This document shows, piece after piece, positions 15,931-27,240 of a DNA stretch of 64,000 nt. This stretch comes from Kribbella kalugense. GTDB taxonomy: Bacteria > Actinomycetota > Actinomycetes > Propionibacteriales > Kribbellaceae. The stretch covers positions 806,001-870,000 of the forward strand of contig NZ_SODF01000002.1 of NCBI RefSeq assembly GCF_004365875.1, in the 5' to 3' direction. The notes under the pieces were generated by a model that saw nothing but the letters and a program-made list of their open reading frames with translations, was not told where the DNA came from and made no database searches. Position numbers and translations under genes: made by a program. Each line of letters opens with the position of its first letter. The first letter of the stretch is position 1.

Positions 15931-16523
15931 CGGATCGGCCTTTCGACAGGGAGCAGGGACTCCAGCTCGCACAGCGCGTTCTGGACGTACGCATGAACCG
16001 GTACGGACCCTCCTGCTTCGAGCCATTGCCCGACGGCATGTTCGGTCGCCGCGTTGACGGCGGCCGCCAGCACGACCGGCTCGAGATCGCCGGCGGACGC
16101 GCCGGTGCGGACCGCAATGGCGTCCGCAAGTTCGTGCTCCATCGCGCGCCTGGCCTTGAGGTACTCCCCGTGCAACTCCGGGGCGGCGGTGACGAGGCGC
16201 ACTCCGGCCACCCATTCAGGATCGGGGTCGCCGCCTTCGTACTCGACGAGCACGCTGTGGCGGATGCTCTCCCACAGCGGCTCGTCGGGCGGGCGTTCAC
16301 GAAGCGCCAATCCGGCTCGAACGGCGCGGTCGGTGGCGAGGGCACAGATCGCCTCGTACTTGTTGGCGAAGTAGTTGTTGTAGGTCCGCGGGGAAACGCC
16401 TGCTGCGGCGGCGATGTCCTCGACCAGGACGTTCTCCAGGCCGCGCTCGATCGCGAGCCGCATCGCCGCGATCCCGAGCGCCTGCCGGGTGGCGAACTTC
16501 TTGCGCTCCCGAAGACCGGTCAT
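15927..16523 (-). CDS. TetR-family transcriptional regulator
   Basis: 198 residues from ATG 16523. HTH in the first 50 residues: IAAAAGVSPRTYNNYFANKYEAI is the typical TetR recognition region. The C-terminal ligand domain is not assigned. A -10 like TACCGT lies six bases before the ATG (leaderless layout), and two 12-bp direct repeats lie just upstream at 16548-16576, so autoregulation is likely. It leads a two-gene unit with the hydrolase. Confidence 0.88.
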   Translation of the reverse strand: MTGLRERKKFATRQALGIAAMRLAIERGLENVLVEDIAAAAGVSPRTYNNYFANKYEAICALATDRAVRAGLALRERPPDEPLWESIRHSVLVEYEGGDPDPEWVAGVRLVTAAPELHGEYLKARRAMEHELADAIAVRTGASAGDLEPVVLAAAVNAATEHAVGQWLEAGGSVPVHAYVQNALCELESLLPVERPIR

Positions 16524-16529
16524 GCAACT

Positions 16530-16535
16530 ACGGTA
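16530..16535 (-). promoter_or_regulatory. -10 element TACCGT (minus) of the TetR gene
   Basis: TACCGT on the minus strand with six bases to the ATG at 16523 and no SD; leaderless layout. Confidence 0.4.
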
Positions 16536-16547
16536 GACCAAAAACTG

Positions 16548-16576
16548 CGCGCCACGCAAATATTCGCGCCACGCAA
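16548..16576. promoter_or_regulatory. Twin 12-bp direct repeats, TetR operator candidate
   Basis: CGCGCCACGCAA occurs at 16548-16559 and again at 16565-16576, 17 bp apart. Each copy, with its flank, has TGCG...CGCA-type partial dyad symmetry. They sit in the -35 region of the TetR gene and reach to the end of the gene at 16579. Confidence 0.5.
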
Positions 16577-16578
16577 TT

Positions 16579-17421
16579 TTAGAGCCGGTTGTAGGCCTTT
16601 AGGGTTCGGAGGGCGCCTACGGTGACGATGCCGCGGTACTCGAGGGTGGCGGCCGGGCCGGGGGGTTGCCAGGTGAGGGCCCAGCCGCCGTCGTCCTGCT
16701 GGTCGGCGATCAGGCGGTCGAGGTGAGCCTCGAGCTGGGCGTCGGTGAACAGCTGCTTCCAGACGCTGTCCGGCGTCGGCGCGAACTGCAGCGGCGTGAC
16801 GCCGTACGTCGGATCGGCGGCGTCGGCGCGGTAGTTCGTGAGCTTGGGCAACCAGTCGCGGATCCGATCGAGGTCGACGTCCCCGCTGTGCTCCAGGAAT
16901 TCCAAGGCCTCGTGCATCGCGTGGGCGTCCTCCGGCAAGCTCTTCGCCAGCTCGGCCGCGGCCCAGGCGCCGGCCTTGTCGCGCCACGGGTGCTCGACCT
17001 CGAGCTGGTACAGCCGCGCGACCAGACCCGCCGTCGGGTTGAGGTCGGGCTTGTACGTCCACTCGGTCATGTGGTCGGCGCGCGGGTAGCCCTCCACCGC
17101 CGGCCCGCACAACGGGACCGCGCCGTCGGCGTTCGCGACCTGGGCGAGCCAGTCGGTCGCCCGACGAACCATCTCCTCGTCCCGGGCGCCGGCTGCGATC
17201 AGCGTGTCGAACGCGACCTCGACGTCGAGCGGCAGGCTGTCCGGACACCGCTTGTCCGGCTCCAGCCCCTGCCCGAAGCCCCCGTCGGCGTTCTGGAATC
17301 CACGCAAGGCGTCGACCACGCCCTGCGGATCAGCGCCCTCGAAAATCGCCGTGAAGAGGCGACGCTCGAGCACCCGAGCGTCCCGCCGTACAAAGTCCCG
17401 ACCTGCGGTAAAGATGTCCAT
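16579..17421 (-). CDS. Prenyltransferase/squalene cyclase-repeat protein
   Basis: 280 residues from ATG 17421 (an ATG 21 bp upstream is possible). It has terpene-cyclase-like alpha-toroid repeats with QW-type motifs: LRGFQNADGGFGQGLEP near residue 45 and IADQQDDGGWALTW near residue 245. It lacks the DxDD motif and length of squalene-hopene cyclase and has no signal peptide, so it is probably a cytoplasmic alpha/alpha-toroid protein of unknown activity. Monocistronic; the end of the gene abuts the TetR operator. Confidence 0.75.
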   Translation of the reverse strand: MDIFTAGRDFVRRDARVLERRLFTAIFEGADPQGVVDALRGFQNADGGFGQGLEPDKRCPDSLPLDVEVAFDTLIAAGARDEEMVRRATDWLAQVANADGAVPLCGPAVEGYPRADHMTEWTYKPDLNPTAGLVARLYQLEVEHPWRDKAGAWAAAELAKSLPEDAHAMHEALEFLEHSGDVDLDRIRDWLPKLTNYRADAADPTYGVTPLQFAPTPDSVWKQLFTDAQLEAHLDRLIADQQDDGGWALTWQPPGPAATLEYRGIVTVGALRTLKAYNRL

Positions 17422-17569
17422 ACCCCCGAGCCTCCCGCACATCAGCCCGCGGCGTCTTGAACGAAACGGACATCGGGTTGTGAGACGCGCGTTTGAGGTT
17501 GCCGTCCGGGCCGTGAGGATGCTGTCAGGACCGGGTGTCGGAACGGGTGTACGGCGTGAGAGTGGACAG

Positions 17570-19402
17570 GTGACTGTCGCGACGAACGAACGCCATCGGC
17601 TCGGTGTGATCGGAGGTCTGGCGGCGTTGTCGCTGGACGCGATGGCTTCGGTGGCCTACGGGCCAGAGGCAATCGTCCTGGTTCTCGCCCTGGGCGGTGC
17701 GAACGCGATCGGGCTGACCTTGCCGGTCACGGGTGCCATCGCGCTGCTGCTGATCGTGCTGGTGCTGTCCTACCGGCAGGTGATCGCCGCCTTCCCGGAC
17801 GGCGGCGGTTCGTACGGCGTCGCGAAGAAGTACCTCGGTCGCCGGGCGAGCCTGGTCGCCGGCGCATCGCTGGTGATCGACTACGTCCTGAACGTGGCCG
17901 TGTCCGTCGCAGCCGGAGTCGCCGCGCTGACCTCCGCCGTACCCGGGCTGTTCGCCTACCGGGTGTGGATCGCGCTCGCCGTACTCGCCCTGGTCACCGC
18001 GGTGAACCTGAAGGGCGTCGCGCACAGCGCGCGGATGTTCATCCTGCCGACCGCCGTGTTCGTCGCGGCCATCCTGACAGTGATTCTGGCCGGTCTGCTC
18101 CGCGGCGAACCCGCGGTCACCACCGCGAGCGCGGAGCAGGCCGGTCAGGTTCACGCCATCGGGATTCTCCTGCTTTTGAAGGCGTTCTCGAACGGCTGCG
18201 CCGCATTGACCGGCGTCGAGGCGATCGCGAACGCCGTACCGAGCTTCCGCAAACCGCGCGTCGTCCGGGCCCAGCGGGCCGAGGTCGTACTCGGCGTACT
18301 GCTGGCGACGATGCTGCTCGGACTCGCTGTCCTGATCAAGAAGTTCGAGATCAAGCCGGTCGAGGGCGTGACCGTACTCTCCCAGCTCACCGACGCCTCG
18401 CTCGGCCACGGTTTCGGGTACTACGTCGTGCAGTTCTCGACCGTGGTCCTGCTGGCGCTGGCCGCGAACACGTCGTACGGCGGACTCCCGGTGCTGGCGC
18501 AGTTGCTGGCGAAGGACCACTTCGTGCCGCACGTGTTCAAGCTGCGCGGCCAGCGGCAGGTGTACCGCTATGGGATCTGGTTCCTCACGCTGGTGGCCGC
18601 GGCGCTGCTGATCGTGGCTCGCGGAGACATGAACACCCTGGTCCCGTTGTTCGCGATCGGAGTCTTCGTCGGGTTCACGTTGTCGCAGGCCGGCATGGTC
18701 CGGCACTGGTGGCACAGCCGCCCGGCCGGCTGGCGCGCGAAGCTCGCGCTGAACGGTTTCGGCGCGATCCTGACCGGCGTGGCCGCGATAGTGCTGACGG
18801 CAACGAAGTTCACCGAAGGCGCGTGGCTGATCGTGATCGCGTTGCCGTTGCTGGTGCTGCTGATGGAGGTTGTCCACCGCAACTACCGGCGGATCGGCGA
18901 GCGGCTGGAGCTCGGTCGCATCCCGGATCGCCCGACCCACTTGCGATCCCGGGTCGTGGTCCCGGTGAACGGCGTCAGCAAGTTGACCCGGCACGCGATC
19001 TCGGTGGCCTCCGGCCTCGGGCACGACGTCGTCGCCGTCCACGCGGTGAATGCGAGCGATCCCGATGACGTGCGCGACTTCAACCGGCTGATCGCGGACT
19101 GGGAGCGCTGGACTCCCGGCGTACCGCTGATCGCCCTCGCCGACGACCGCCGCCGGCTGACCGACCCGATCATCAAGTACGTGCGCCACTGTGAGCTGGA
19201 GACTGTGTTCGTACTGATTCCCGAAGTCGAGCCGGATCACGTCTGGCAACGCCTACTGCAGAACCAGCGCGGCGCCATGCTCGCCCACGCCCTCCGCCGC
19301 GACACCGACGCGATCGTCTGCCGGCTCCGCTTCCGCATCCACGACACCGAGCCGTCCACCGACCCCACCCCGACCCTGGTCACCATCAGCCACAACGCGT
19401 GA
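17570..19402 (+). CDS. APC-superfamily permease, KimA-like potassium importer
   Basis: 610 residues from GTG 17570; the upstream reading is antisense to the previous gene. About 12 membrane segments fill residues 10-465, with LSLDAMASVAYGPEAI in the first helix, GGSYGVAKKYLGRRASLVAG after helix 2 and NTSYGGLPVLAQLLAKD later; a cytoplasmic C-terminal domain of ~130 residues follows (from RSRVVVPVNGVSKLTRHAI). This architecture is that of Bacillus KimA (YdaO), a proton-coupled K+ importer whose C-terminal domain binds c-di-AMP. It converges with kdpE (four-base gap), putting two K+ systems side by side. No ydaO riboswitch could be fitted into the short upstream gap. Confidence 0.82.
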   Translation: MTVATNERHRLGVIGGLAALSLDAMASVAYGPEAIVLVLALGGANAIGLTLPVTGAIALLLIVLVLSYRQVIAAFPDGGGSYGVAKKYLGRRASLVAGASLVIDYVLNVAVSVAAGVAALTSAVPGLFAYRVWIALAVLALVTAVNLKGVAHSARMFILPTAVFVAAILTVILAGLLRGEPAVTTASAEQAGQVHAIGILLLLKAFSNGCAALTGVEAIANAVPSFRKPRVVRAQRAEVVLGVLLATMLLGLAVLIKKFEIKPVEGVTVLSQLTDASLGHGFGYYVVQFSTVVLLALAANTSYGGLPVLAQLLAKDHFVPHVFKLRGQRQVYRYGIWFLTLVAAALLIVARGDMNTLVPLFAIGVFVGFTLSQAGMVRHWWHSRPAGWRAKLALNGFGAILTGVAAIVLTATKFTEGAWLIVIALPLLVLLMEVVHRNYRRIGERLELGRIPDRPTHLRSRVVVPVNGVSKLTRHAISVASGLGHDVVAVHAVNASDPDDVRDFNRLIADWERWTPGVPLIALADDRRRLTDPIIKYVRHCELETVFVLIPEVEPDHVWQRLLQNQRGAMLAHALRRDTDAIVCRLRFRIHDTEPSTDPTPTLVTISHNA

Positions 19403-19406
19403 GTGA

Positions 19407-20084
19407 CTAGGGCTCGAAGCGGTAGCCCATCCCCGGTTCGGTGAGGAGGTGCTGGGGGCGGGCGGGGTCGGGCTCGAGTTTGCGGCGGAGCTGGCCCATG
19501 TAGAAGCGAAGGTTTCCGCTGGCGGTCTCGTAGCCGGGACCCCAGACCTCGGTGAGGAGCTGGCGCTGGGACATCAGCTTGCCGGGGTGGCGGACCAGGA
19601 CCTCCAGAAGGTGCCACTCGGTCGGGGTGAGACGGATGTCTTCGCCGGTTTCGAGGGTGACTCGCTTGGCCGCGAGGTCGACCGTGGCACCGCCGACGGT
19701 CACCACAGGCTGGTCCTGGGCCGGGTTGCTGCGACGCAGTACGGCGCGCATCCGGGCCAGCAGCTCGTCGATCCCGAACGGCTTGGTCAGGTAGTCGTCC
19801 GCGCCGGCGTCCAGCGCCTCGACCTTGTCGGTCTGATCGGTCCGTCCGGACAACACCAGGATCGGCGCCTCGGTCCACCCGCGCAGCCCGCGGATCACGT
19901 CCACGCCGTCGAAGTCCGGCAGCCCGAGGTCGAGGATCACCAGCTCCGGCGGATGCTGGGCTGCCACCTTCAACGCCGACGTACCAGTGCCGGCCAGATG
20001 GACCTCGTACCCGCGCGCCTTCAGGTTGATCTGCAGCGCCCGCACGATCTGCGGCTCATCGTCGACCACTAGAACCCTGGTCAC
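19407..20084 (-). CDS. kdpE: KDP operon response regulator
   Basis: 225 residues. OmpR/PhoB-type: receiver domain with DDE near residue 9, phospho-acceptor Asp in VILDLGLPDFDG (about 53) and Lys in YLTKPF (about 102); C-terminal winged helix with LTPTEWHLLEVLVRHPG and MGQLRRKLEPDP. Activated by KdpD, it should switch on kdpFABC. GTG start overlaps the kdpD stop by four bases. Its probable target, an array of 11-bp repeats, lies at 27331-27384. Confidence 0.95.
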   Translation of the reverse strand: MTRVLVVDDEPQIVRALQINLKARGYEVHLAGTGTSALKVAAQHPPELVILDLGLPDFDGVDVIRGLRGWTEAPILVLSGRTDQTDKVEALDAGADDYLTKPFGIDELLARMRAVLRRSNPAQDQPVVTVGGATVDLAAKRVTLETGEDIRLTPTEWHLLEVLVRHPGKLMSQRQLLTEVWGPGYETASGNLRFYMGQLRRKLEPDPARPQHLLTEPGMGYRFEP

Positions 20085-22654
20085 TGTTGTCCTTCCGAAC
20101 GCTCCCGAGTTCCCGGAACCGGGGCGCTGGCCGGCGGCATGGTCGCGGTCGGGATCGCTACCACCATGGTCAGTCCGCCGCCTGGGGTGTCCTCGGGCTG
20201 CAGCGTGCCGTGCATCGCCTCGGCCAGGCCGCGAGCGAGCGCCAGCCCGAGGCCGACTCCGACCGTGTTGTCGGTGTCGCCGAGCCGCTGGAACGGCGCG
20301 AACACGCGATCCCGGTCCTCGCGCGGTATCCCCGGTCCGCGATCGATCACCCGGAGCTCGACGGTGTCGCCCAACGCGCTCCCGGTGATCAGCGCCGGCC
20401 GCCCGGGCGGTGAGTAGCGGACCGCGTTGGCCAGCAGGTTCGCCATCACCCGCTCCAGCAACGCCGGGTCCGCCTCGACCAGCGGCAGCGTGTGCGGGAT
20501 GTCCACAGTGACCTTGTCACCATCGTCACCGAGCTCGGCCAGTACGCCGGGCATGATCTCGTCCAGCGCCATCGGCCGAGTGAAAACAGGCAGTACGCCG
20601 GCCTGCAGCCGACTGAGGTCGAGCAGGTTGTCCACGAGTCGCGACAACCGGTCCAGCGACTCGTCCGCCGTCTCGAGCAACTCCTCGCGCTCGGAATCGG
20701 TCCACTCGACGTCGTCGCTGCGCAAGCTGGTCACGGATGCCTTGGCCGAGGCCAATGGGGATCGGAGATCATGGCCGACTGCGCGAAGAAGCGCCGTACG
20801 CAGTTTGTCGGCTTCGGCCAGCGGCTTCGCCTCGGCGGCGGCCTCGCTCAGCCGGGCCCGATCCACGAGCGCAGCCGCGTGCGCGGCGAATGCGCCGACC
20901 AACCGGCGTTCGTCGGCGGCGAGCTGATGCCCCTGCAGTACAAGGACGAGGTCGTCGCGCGCCGGAATCTCGGCGTCCGCTTCCTCCGGCCGGGTGCAAG
21001 TCAGAGTGCCGGCCGAAGCCAGCGGCCGCCAGACCTCGGTCAGCTCGTCGTCGTCCACCCGCTCCATCAGGCAGGCGCCGGTCATCCCGAAGGCCTCGCG
21101 AACCCTTTCGAGCAAGGCGGGCAGCGCGGTCTCACCACGCAGTACCGAACCGGCCAAGGTCGCCAGCGTCTCGGACTCGGCCGCCGCCCGGGCTGCCTGT
21201 CTGGTCCGTCGGGCCGCCCGGTCGACGACCGAACTCACCAGCGCCGCCACCAGGATGAAGATCGCCAGCGCGAGCGCGTTGTTCAGGTCGGCGATCGTGA
21301 AGGTCCGCTCCGGCGGCGTGAAGAAGTAGTTCAGGACGAGCGTCCCGGCGACCGCGGTCAGCATCGCCGGCCACAACCCACCGACCAGGGCCACGACGAC
21401 CACGGCGAGGAGGAAGGCCAGCACATTGCTGGTCAGATTCAGGTGGTCGCTGCCGAGATCCAGCAGCAGCGCGAGCAGCGGCGGGAGCATGACCGCCAGG
21501 ACGAAGCCCTCGACTTTGCGACGCGTGGACAGGCTGCCCCGCAACCGTGGCAACCGGCCACGGCCCATCAACGAATGGGTGACGATGTGGACGTCGATAT
21601 CACCAGAGTCTCGGATCGTGGTCGACCCAATACCAGGCCCGGTGAGCAGCGATGACAGCCGAGACCTGCGCGACCCCCCGAGGACCAGCTGGGTAGCGTT
21701 TTCCGCGCGCGCGAAGGTCAGCAGCGCGTCAGAGATGTCGTCACCGACCACCTGGTGGTAGGTCCCACCGAGGCTCTCGACCAGATTGCGTTGCTCGGCC
21801 AGACGTTTCGGGTCGGCGCCGGTCAGACCGTCGGAGCGGGCGACGTGGACGGCGAGCAGGTCCCCGCCGGAGGAGCGGGTGGCGATGCGGGCGGCACGCC
21901 GGATCAGGGTCTCGCCTTCAGGACCGCCGGTGAGGGCAACGACCACCCGTTCCCGGGCTTCCCAGGTCGAGTCGATGTCATGCTGAGCACGGTACTGCTG
22001 CAGGCCGACGTCGACCCGGTCGGCGAGCCAGAGCAGCGCGAGTTCGCGGAGGGCGGACAGGTTGCCGACCCGGAAGTAGTTGCCCAGGGCAGCGTCGACC
22101 TTGTCCGCCGTGTAGACGTTGCCGTGGGCCATCCGGCGGCGCAGCGCCTCCGGCGTCATGTCCACCAGCTCGATCTGGTCCGCGGCCCGGACCACCCGGT
22201 CCGGCACGGTCTCCTGCTGCGGTACGCCGGTGATCTTCTCGACCACGTCGTTGATCGACTCGAGGTGCTGGATGTTGACCGCCGAGATCACGTCGATCCC
22301 GGCGGTCAGCAGCTCCTCGATGTCCTGCCAGCGCTTCTCGTTCCGGCTGCCCGGAACGTTGGTGTGCGCGAGCTCGTCCACCAGCGCGACCTCGGGCCGG
22401 CGAGCCAGCACCGCGTCGATGTCCATCTCGGTGAAGCTCGCGCCGCGGTAGTCGATGATGCGCCGCGGGACGAGCTCCAGGCCCTTGAGCATCTCCGCGG
22501 TGTGTTCGCGGCCGTGGGTCTCGACGAATCCGACCACCACGTCGGTGCCGCGGGCCAGCCTTCGCTGACCCTCGCCCAGCATCTTGTAGGTCTTCCCCAC
22601 ACCGGGCGCGGCACCGAGGTAGATCCGCAGATGCCCACGGCCGCTCTTACTCAT
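20081..22654 (-). CDS. kdpD: Sensor histidine kinase for K+ supply
   Basis: 857 residues, standard length. The N-terminal KdpD domain carries Walker A LGAAPGVGKTYKM and DELAHTNVPG; a Usp-like domain follows (about 235-365); four membrane segments lie near residues 390-480; a GAF-like region precedes the kinase core with H-box AVGHDLRSPLASAK, N-box NLLANAVRYS and G-box DRGPGIP and GVGLGLALARGL. It senses low K+ or ionic stress and phosphorylates KdpE. In other bacteria its Usp domain can bind c-di-AMP. ATG start with GAGATC-like leader just after kdpC. Confidence 0.96.
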   Translation of the reverse strand: MSKSGRGHLRIYLGAAPGVGKTYKMLGEGQRRLARGTDVVVGFVETHGREHTAEMLKGLELVPRRIIDYRGASFTEMDIDAVLARRPEVALVDELAHTNVPGSRNEKRWQDIEELLTAGIDVISAVNIQHLESINDVVEKITGVPQQETVPDRVVRAADQIELVDMTPEALRRRMAHGNVYTADKVDAALGNYFRVGNLSALRELALLWLADRVDVGLQQYRAQHDIDSTWEARERVVVALTGGPEGETLIRRAARIATRSSGGDLLAVHVARSDGLTGADPKRLAEQRNLVESLGGTYHQVVGDDISDALLTFARAENATQLVLGGSRRSRLSSLLTGPGIGSTTIRDSGDIDVHIVTHSLMGRGRLPRLRGSLSTRRKVEGFVLAVMLPPLLALLLDLGSDHLNLTSNVLAFLLAVVVVALVGGLWPAMLTAVAGTLVLNYFFTPPERTFTIADLNNALALAIFILVAALVSSVVDRAARRTRQAARAAAESETLATLAGSVLRGETALPALLERVREAFGMTGACLMERVDDDELTEVWRPLASAGTLTCTRPEEADAEIPARDDLVLVLQGHQLAADERRLVGAFAAHAAALVDRARLSEAAAEAKPLAEADKLRTALLRAVGHDLRSPLASAKASVTSLRSDDVEWTDSEREELLETADESLDRLSRLVDNLLDLSRLQAGVLPVFTRPMALDEIMPGVLAELGDDGDKVTVDIPHTLPLVEADPALLERVMANLLANAVRYSPPGRPALITGSALGDTVELRVIDRGPGIPREDRDRVFAPFQRLGDTDNTVGVGLGLALARGLAEAMHGTLQPEDTPGGGLTMVVAIPTATMPPASAPVPGTRERSEGQQ

Positions 22655-22666
22655 ATTTAAATGATC

Positions 22667-23296
22667 TCAGAGCGCGGCGAGAGCGTTGTTGAGCTTGACC
22701 ACGTTGACCCGGGGTTCACCGAGGAAGCCCAGCGTGCGACCCTCCGTGCTCTCCTTCACCAACTGCTGGACCTGCTGCACGCTCAGGTTGCGCTCACGGG
22801 CGATCCGGTTGACCTGCAGCGCGGCGTACGCCGGGCTGATGTCCGGGTCGAGACCGCTACCACTGGCCGTGACGGCGTCCGGCGGGACCTGGGACTCGCT
22901 GACACCCTCGAGTGCCGCGACGGCCTTCTTCCGCTCCTGGACCGCCGCGAGCAGGTCGGGGTTGTTCGGCCCCAGGTTCGAGCCCGAGCTGCCCATCGCG
23001 TCGTAGTCGATCGCGGACGGCCGGGTCTGGAACCACTTGGGGTCGGCAACCATGATCGGGTCGCCCTTGTCGTCCTTCTTGCCGCTGTCCATCGTGTAGG
23101 CCTGACCGATCAGGTCCGACGCCACGTCCTTGCCGTTCACCTGGACGATCGAGCCGTTCGCGTTCCCGTGGAACAGCCCCTGTGCCACCCCGGTCATCGC
23201 CAGCGGGTAGAGGATGCCGAGGGCAACGGTGAAGACCAGCAGGGCCCGGATTGCGACCCCGAACTGGCGAACCGAGCCGGGGAGATTGCTTGCCAT
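22667..23296 (-). CDS. kdpC: K+-transporting ATPase subunit C
   Basis: 209 residues from ATG 23296 (SD GAAAGG); a TTG six bases upstream is less likely. One N-terminal membrane helix (ALLVFTVALGILYPLAMTG) anchors a periplasm-facing domain with TRPSAID, GSSGSNLGPNNPDL and VPPDAVTASGSGLDPDISP, the family hallmarks. It stabilises the KdpFABC complex and raises ATP affinity. Confidence 0.96.
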   Translation of the reverse strand: MASNLPGSVRQFGVAIRALLVFTVALGILYPLAMTGVAQGLFHGNANGSIVQVNGKDVASDLIGQAYTMDSGKKDDKGDPIMVADPKWFQTRPSAIDYDAMGSSGSNLGPNNPDLLAAVQERKKAVAALEGVSESQVPPDAVTASGSGLDPDISPAYAALQVNRIARERNLSVQQVQQLVKESTEGRTLGFLGEPRVNVVKLNNALAAL

Positions 23297-23309
23297 GAAC
23301 AAATGCCTT

Positions 23310-25396
<2,087 letters not shown>

Positions 25397-25400
<4 letters not shown>

Positions 25401-27058
25401 AGTCCCTCCGCGAGGGGTCCGAGGGTGAGGGCGGGGAAGTAGGTCAGGCCGGTGACGATGATGACCACTCCGACCAGCATCGTCACGAACAGCGCCTTGT
25501 GGGTGGGCAGCGTGCCCTGGGTCACCGGGACCGGCTGCTGCTGGGCGAACGAGCCGGCCAGCGCCAGCACGATCACGATCGGCACGAACCGGCCGAGCAG
25601 CATCACCAGCCCGAGAGCCGTGTTGTAGAAGGGGATGTTCGCGCTGATACCGGCGAACGCACTGCCGTTGTTGTTACCGGCCGACGTGAACGCGTACAGC
25701 ACTTCGGAGAAGCCGTGCGGGCTGTCGGTGTTGAGGATCGACGCCCGCGCCGTGGCCAGGCCCATCGCCAGCGACGCCCCGACCAGTACGACGGTCGGCG
25801 TGGCCAGGATGTACAGCGAGACCAGCTTCATCTCGCGCCCGGTGATCTTCTTCTTCAGGTACTCCGGGGTTCGGCCGACCATCAGTCCGGCCACGAACAC
25901 CGTGAGTACGGCGAGCACGAGGATGCCGTACAGACCGGTCCCCGTACCGCCGGGCGTCACTTCTCCCAGCATCATGTGGAACAGCGGTACGCCGCCACCG
26001 AGTGGAGTGAACGAGTCGTGCATCGCGTTGACCGCGCCAGTCGACGTACCGGTTGTGGACACCGCGAACAGCGAGGACGCCCATTCACCGAACCGGGTCT
26101 CCTTGCCCTCCATCGCGGCTCCGGCCGCCCGGGTCGCAGTACCAGCGCCCTGGGTCTCGAAGAGGGTCGCGAGGAAGACGAAGGCGCCCCAGATCGTGCC
26201 CATCACGCCGAGGATCGCGTAGCCCTGCCGCTTGTCCTTGACCATCACGCCGAAGGTGCGGGTCAGGCAGACCGGGATCAGCAGCAGCAGGAAGATCTCG
26301 AACAGGTCGGACAGCGGGTTCGGGTTCTCGAACGGGTGCGCGGAGTTCGCGTTGTAGTAGCCACCGCCGTTGGTGCCGAGCTCCTTGATCACTTCCTGGC
26401 TCGCCACCGGACCACCCGGGAGGGTCTGCGCCTGGCCGACCACCGAGGTGACCTCGTGGCCACTGGAGAAGTTCTGTACGACGCCCATCGCGACCAGCAG
26501 CAGGCCGCCGAGGATGCAGATCGGCAGCAGGACCCGGATCACGGTCCGGGTCAGGTCGACCCAGAAGTTGCCGAGCCGGTCGGTCTTGGACCGGGCGAAC
26601 CCGCGGATGACCGCGATCGCGACGACGACGCCGACGGCCGCGGACAGGAAGTTCTGCACCGCGAGGCCGGCGAACTGGACCAGGTGGCCCATCGTGACCT
26701 CGGGGACGTAGGACTGCCAGTTGGTGTTCGAGACGAACGACGCGGCGGTGTTGAACGCCAGGCCGGACTCGACCCCGGGCAACCCGTTGGACAGCGGCAG
26801 CGCGTGCTGCAGCCGCTGGAGCAGGTAGAGCAGGATCACGCTGACGGCGGAGAAGGCGACCACGGACCGGGCGTAGACCGCCCAGGTCTGCTCGGCCTTC
26901 GCGTCGACGCCGAACAGTTTGTAGGCGCCGCGCTCGACGCGCGAGTGCTTCTCACCCGTGTAGACGCGGGCCATGTACCCGCCGAGCGGCCGGTAGCAGA
27001 CCGCCAGGAGCACGATGAGGGCGCCGACCTGCAACAGGCCGGCTGCTGTGTCGGACAT
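25397..27058 (-). CDS. kdpA: K+-transporting ATPase subunit A
   Basis: 553 residues from ATG 27058 (MSDTAAGLLQVGAL). The K+-selective channel-like subunit with four pore-loop repeats; segments such as TNWQSYVPE, ELGTNGGGYYNANSAHPFENP and TSAGNNNGSAFAG are selectivity-filter regions. The ATG shares one base with the kdpF stop. About ten membrane helices, cytoplasmic membrane. Confidence 0.97.
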
Positions 27059-27147
27059 CAGAACCTCTCGGGAAAGATCAGGGCGGCGACCAGGTAGAGG
27101 ACCAGAGCCACGGCCACCACCAGGCCGGCGATGTTCTCGGCGCTCAC
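27058..27147 (-). CDS. kdpF: K+-transporting ATPase small subunit F
   Basis: 29 residues from GTG 27147, missed by length-limited ORF searches. One hydrophobic helix (IAGLVVAVALVLYLVAALI) ending PERF, a typical KdpF that packs between KdpA and KdpB and stabilises the complex. The GTG overlaps the stop of the 27-residue ORF upstream (GTGA) and its TGA overlaps the kdpA ATG. Confidence 0.93.
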   Translation of the reverse strand: MSAENIAGLVVAVALVLYLVAALIFPERF

Positions 27148-27227
27148 AGCTTCTCCACTCCACGCAGCGCGGCCCAGATGACCGCGAAGACGACGACGGT
27201 GACGGCGAGATAGATCACGTCATGCAT
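27144..27227 (-). CDS. 27-residue membrane peptide upstream of kdpF
   Basis: ATG 27227 with a strong SD (AGGTGG) opens a 27-codon ORF: a Met-His-Asp start, a single hydrophobic helix (VIYLAVTVVVFAVIWAAL) and a basic/acidic end RGVEKL. It overlaps kdpF by four bases, so it is the true first gene of the kdp unit. Such a short ORF resembles KdpF in size but not in sequence. A role as an extra small subunit or regulator of KdpFABC, or simply as a translational leader, is inferred. Confidence 0.65.
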   Translation of the reverse strand: MHDVIYLAVTVVVFAVIWAALRGVEKL

Positions 27228-27240
27228 GACGGCGCCACCT

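Noticed and set aside
17443..17569. c-di-AMP (ydaO) riboswitch before the KimA-like gene
   Set aside because: The gap is only about 130 bp and I could not find the conserved P-helices.
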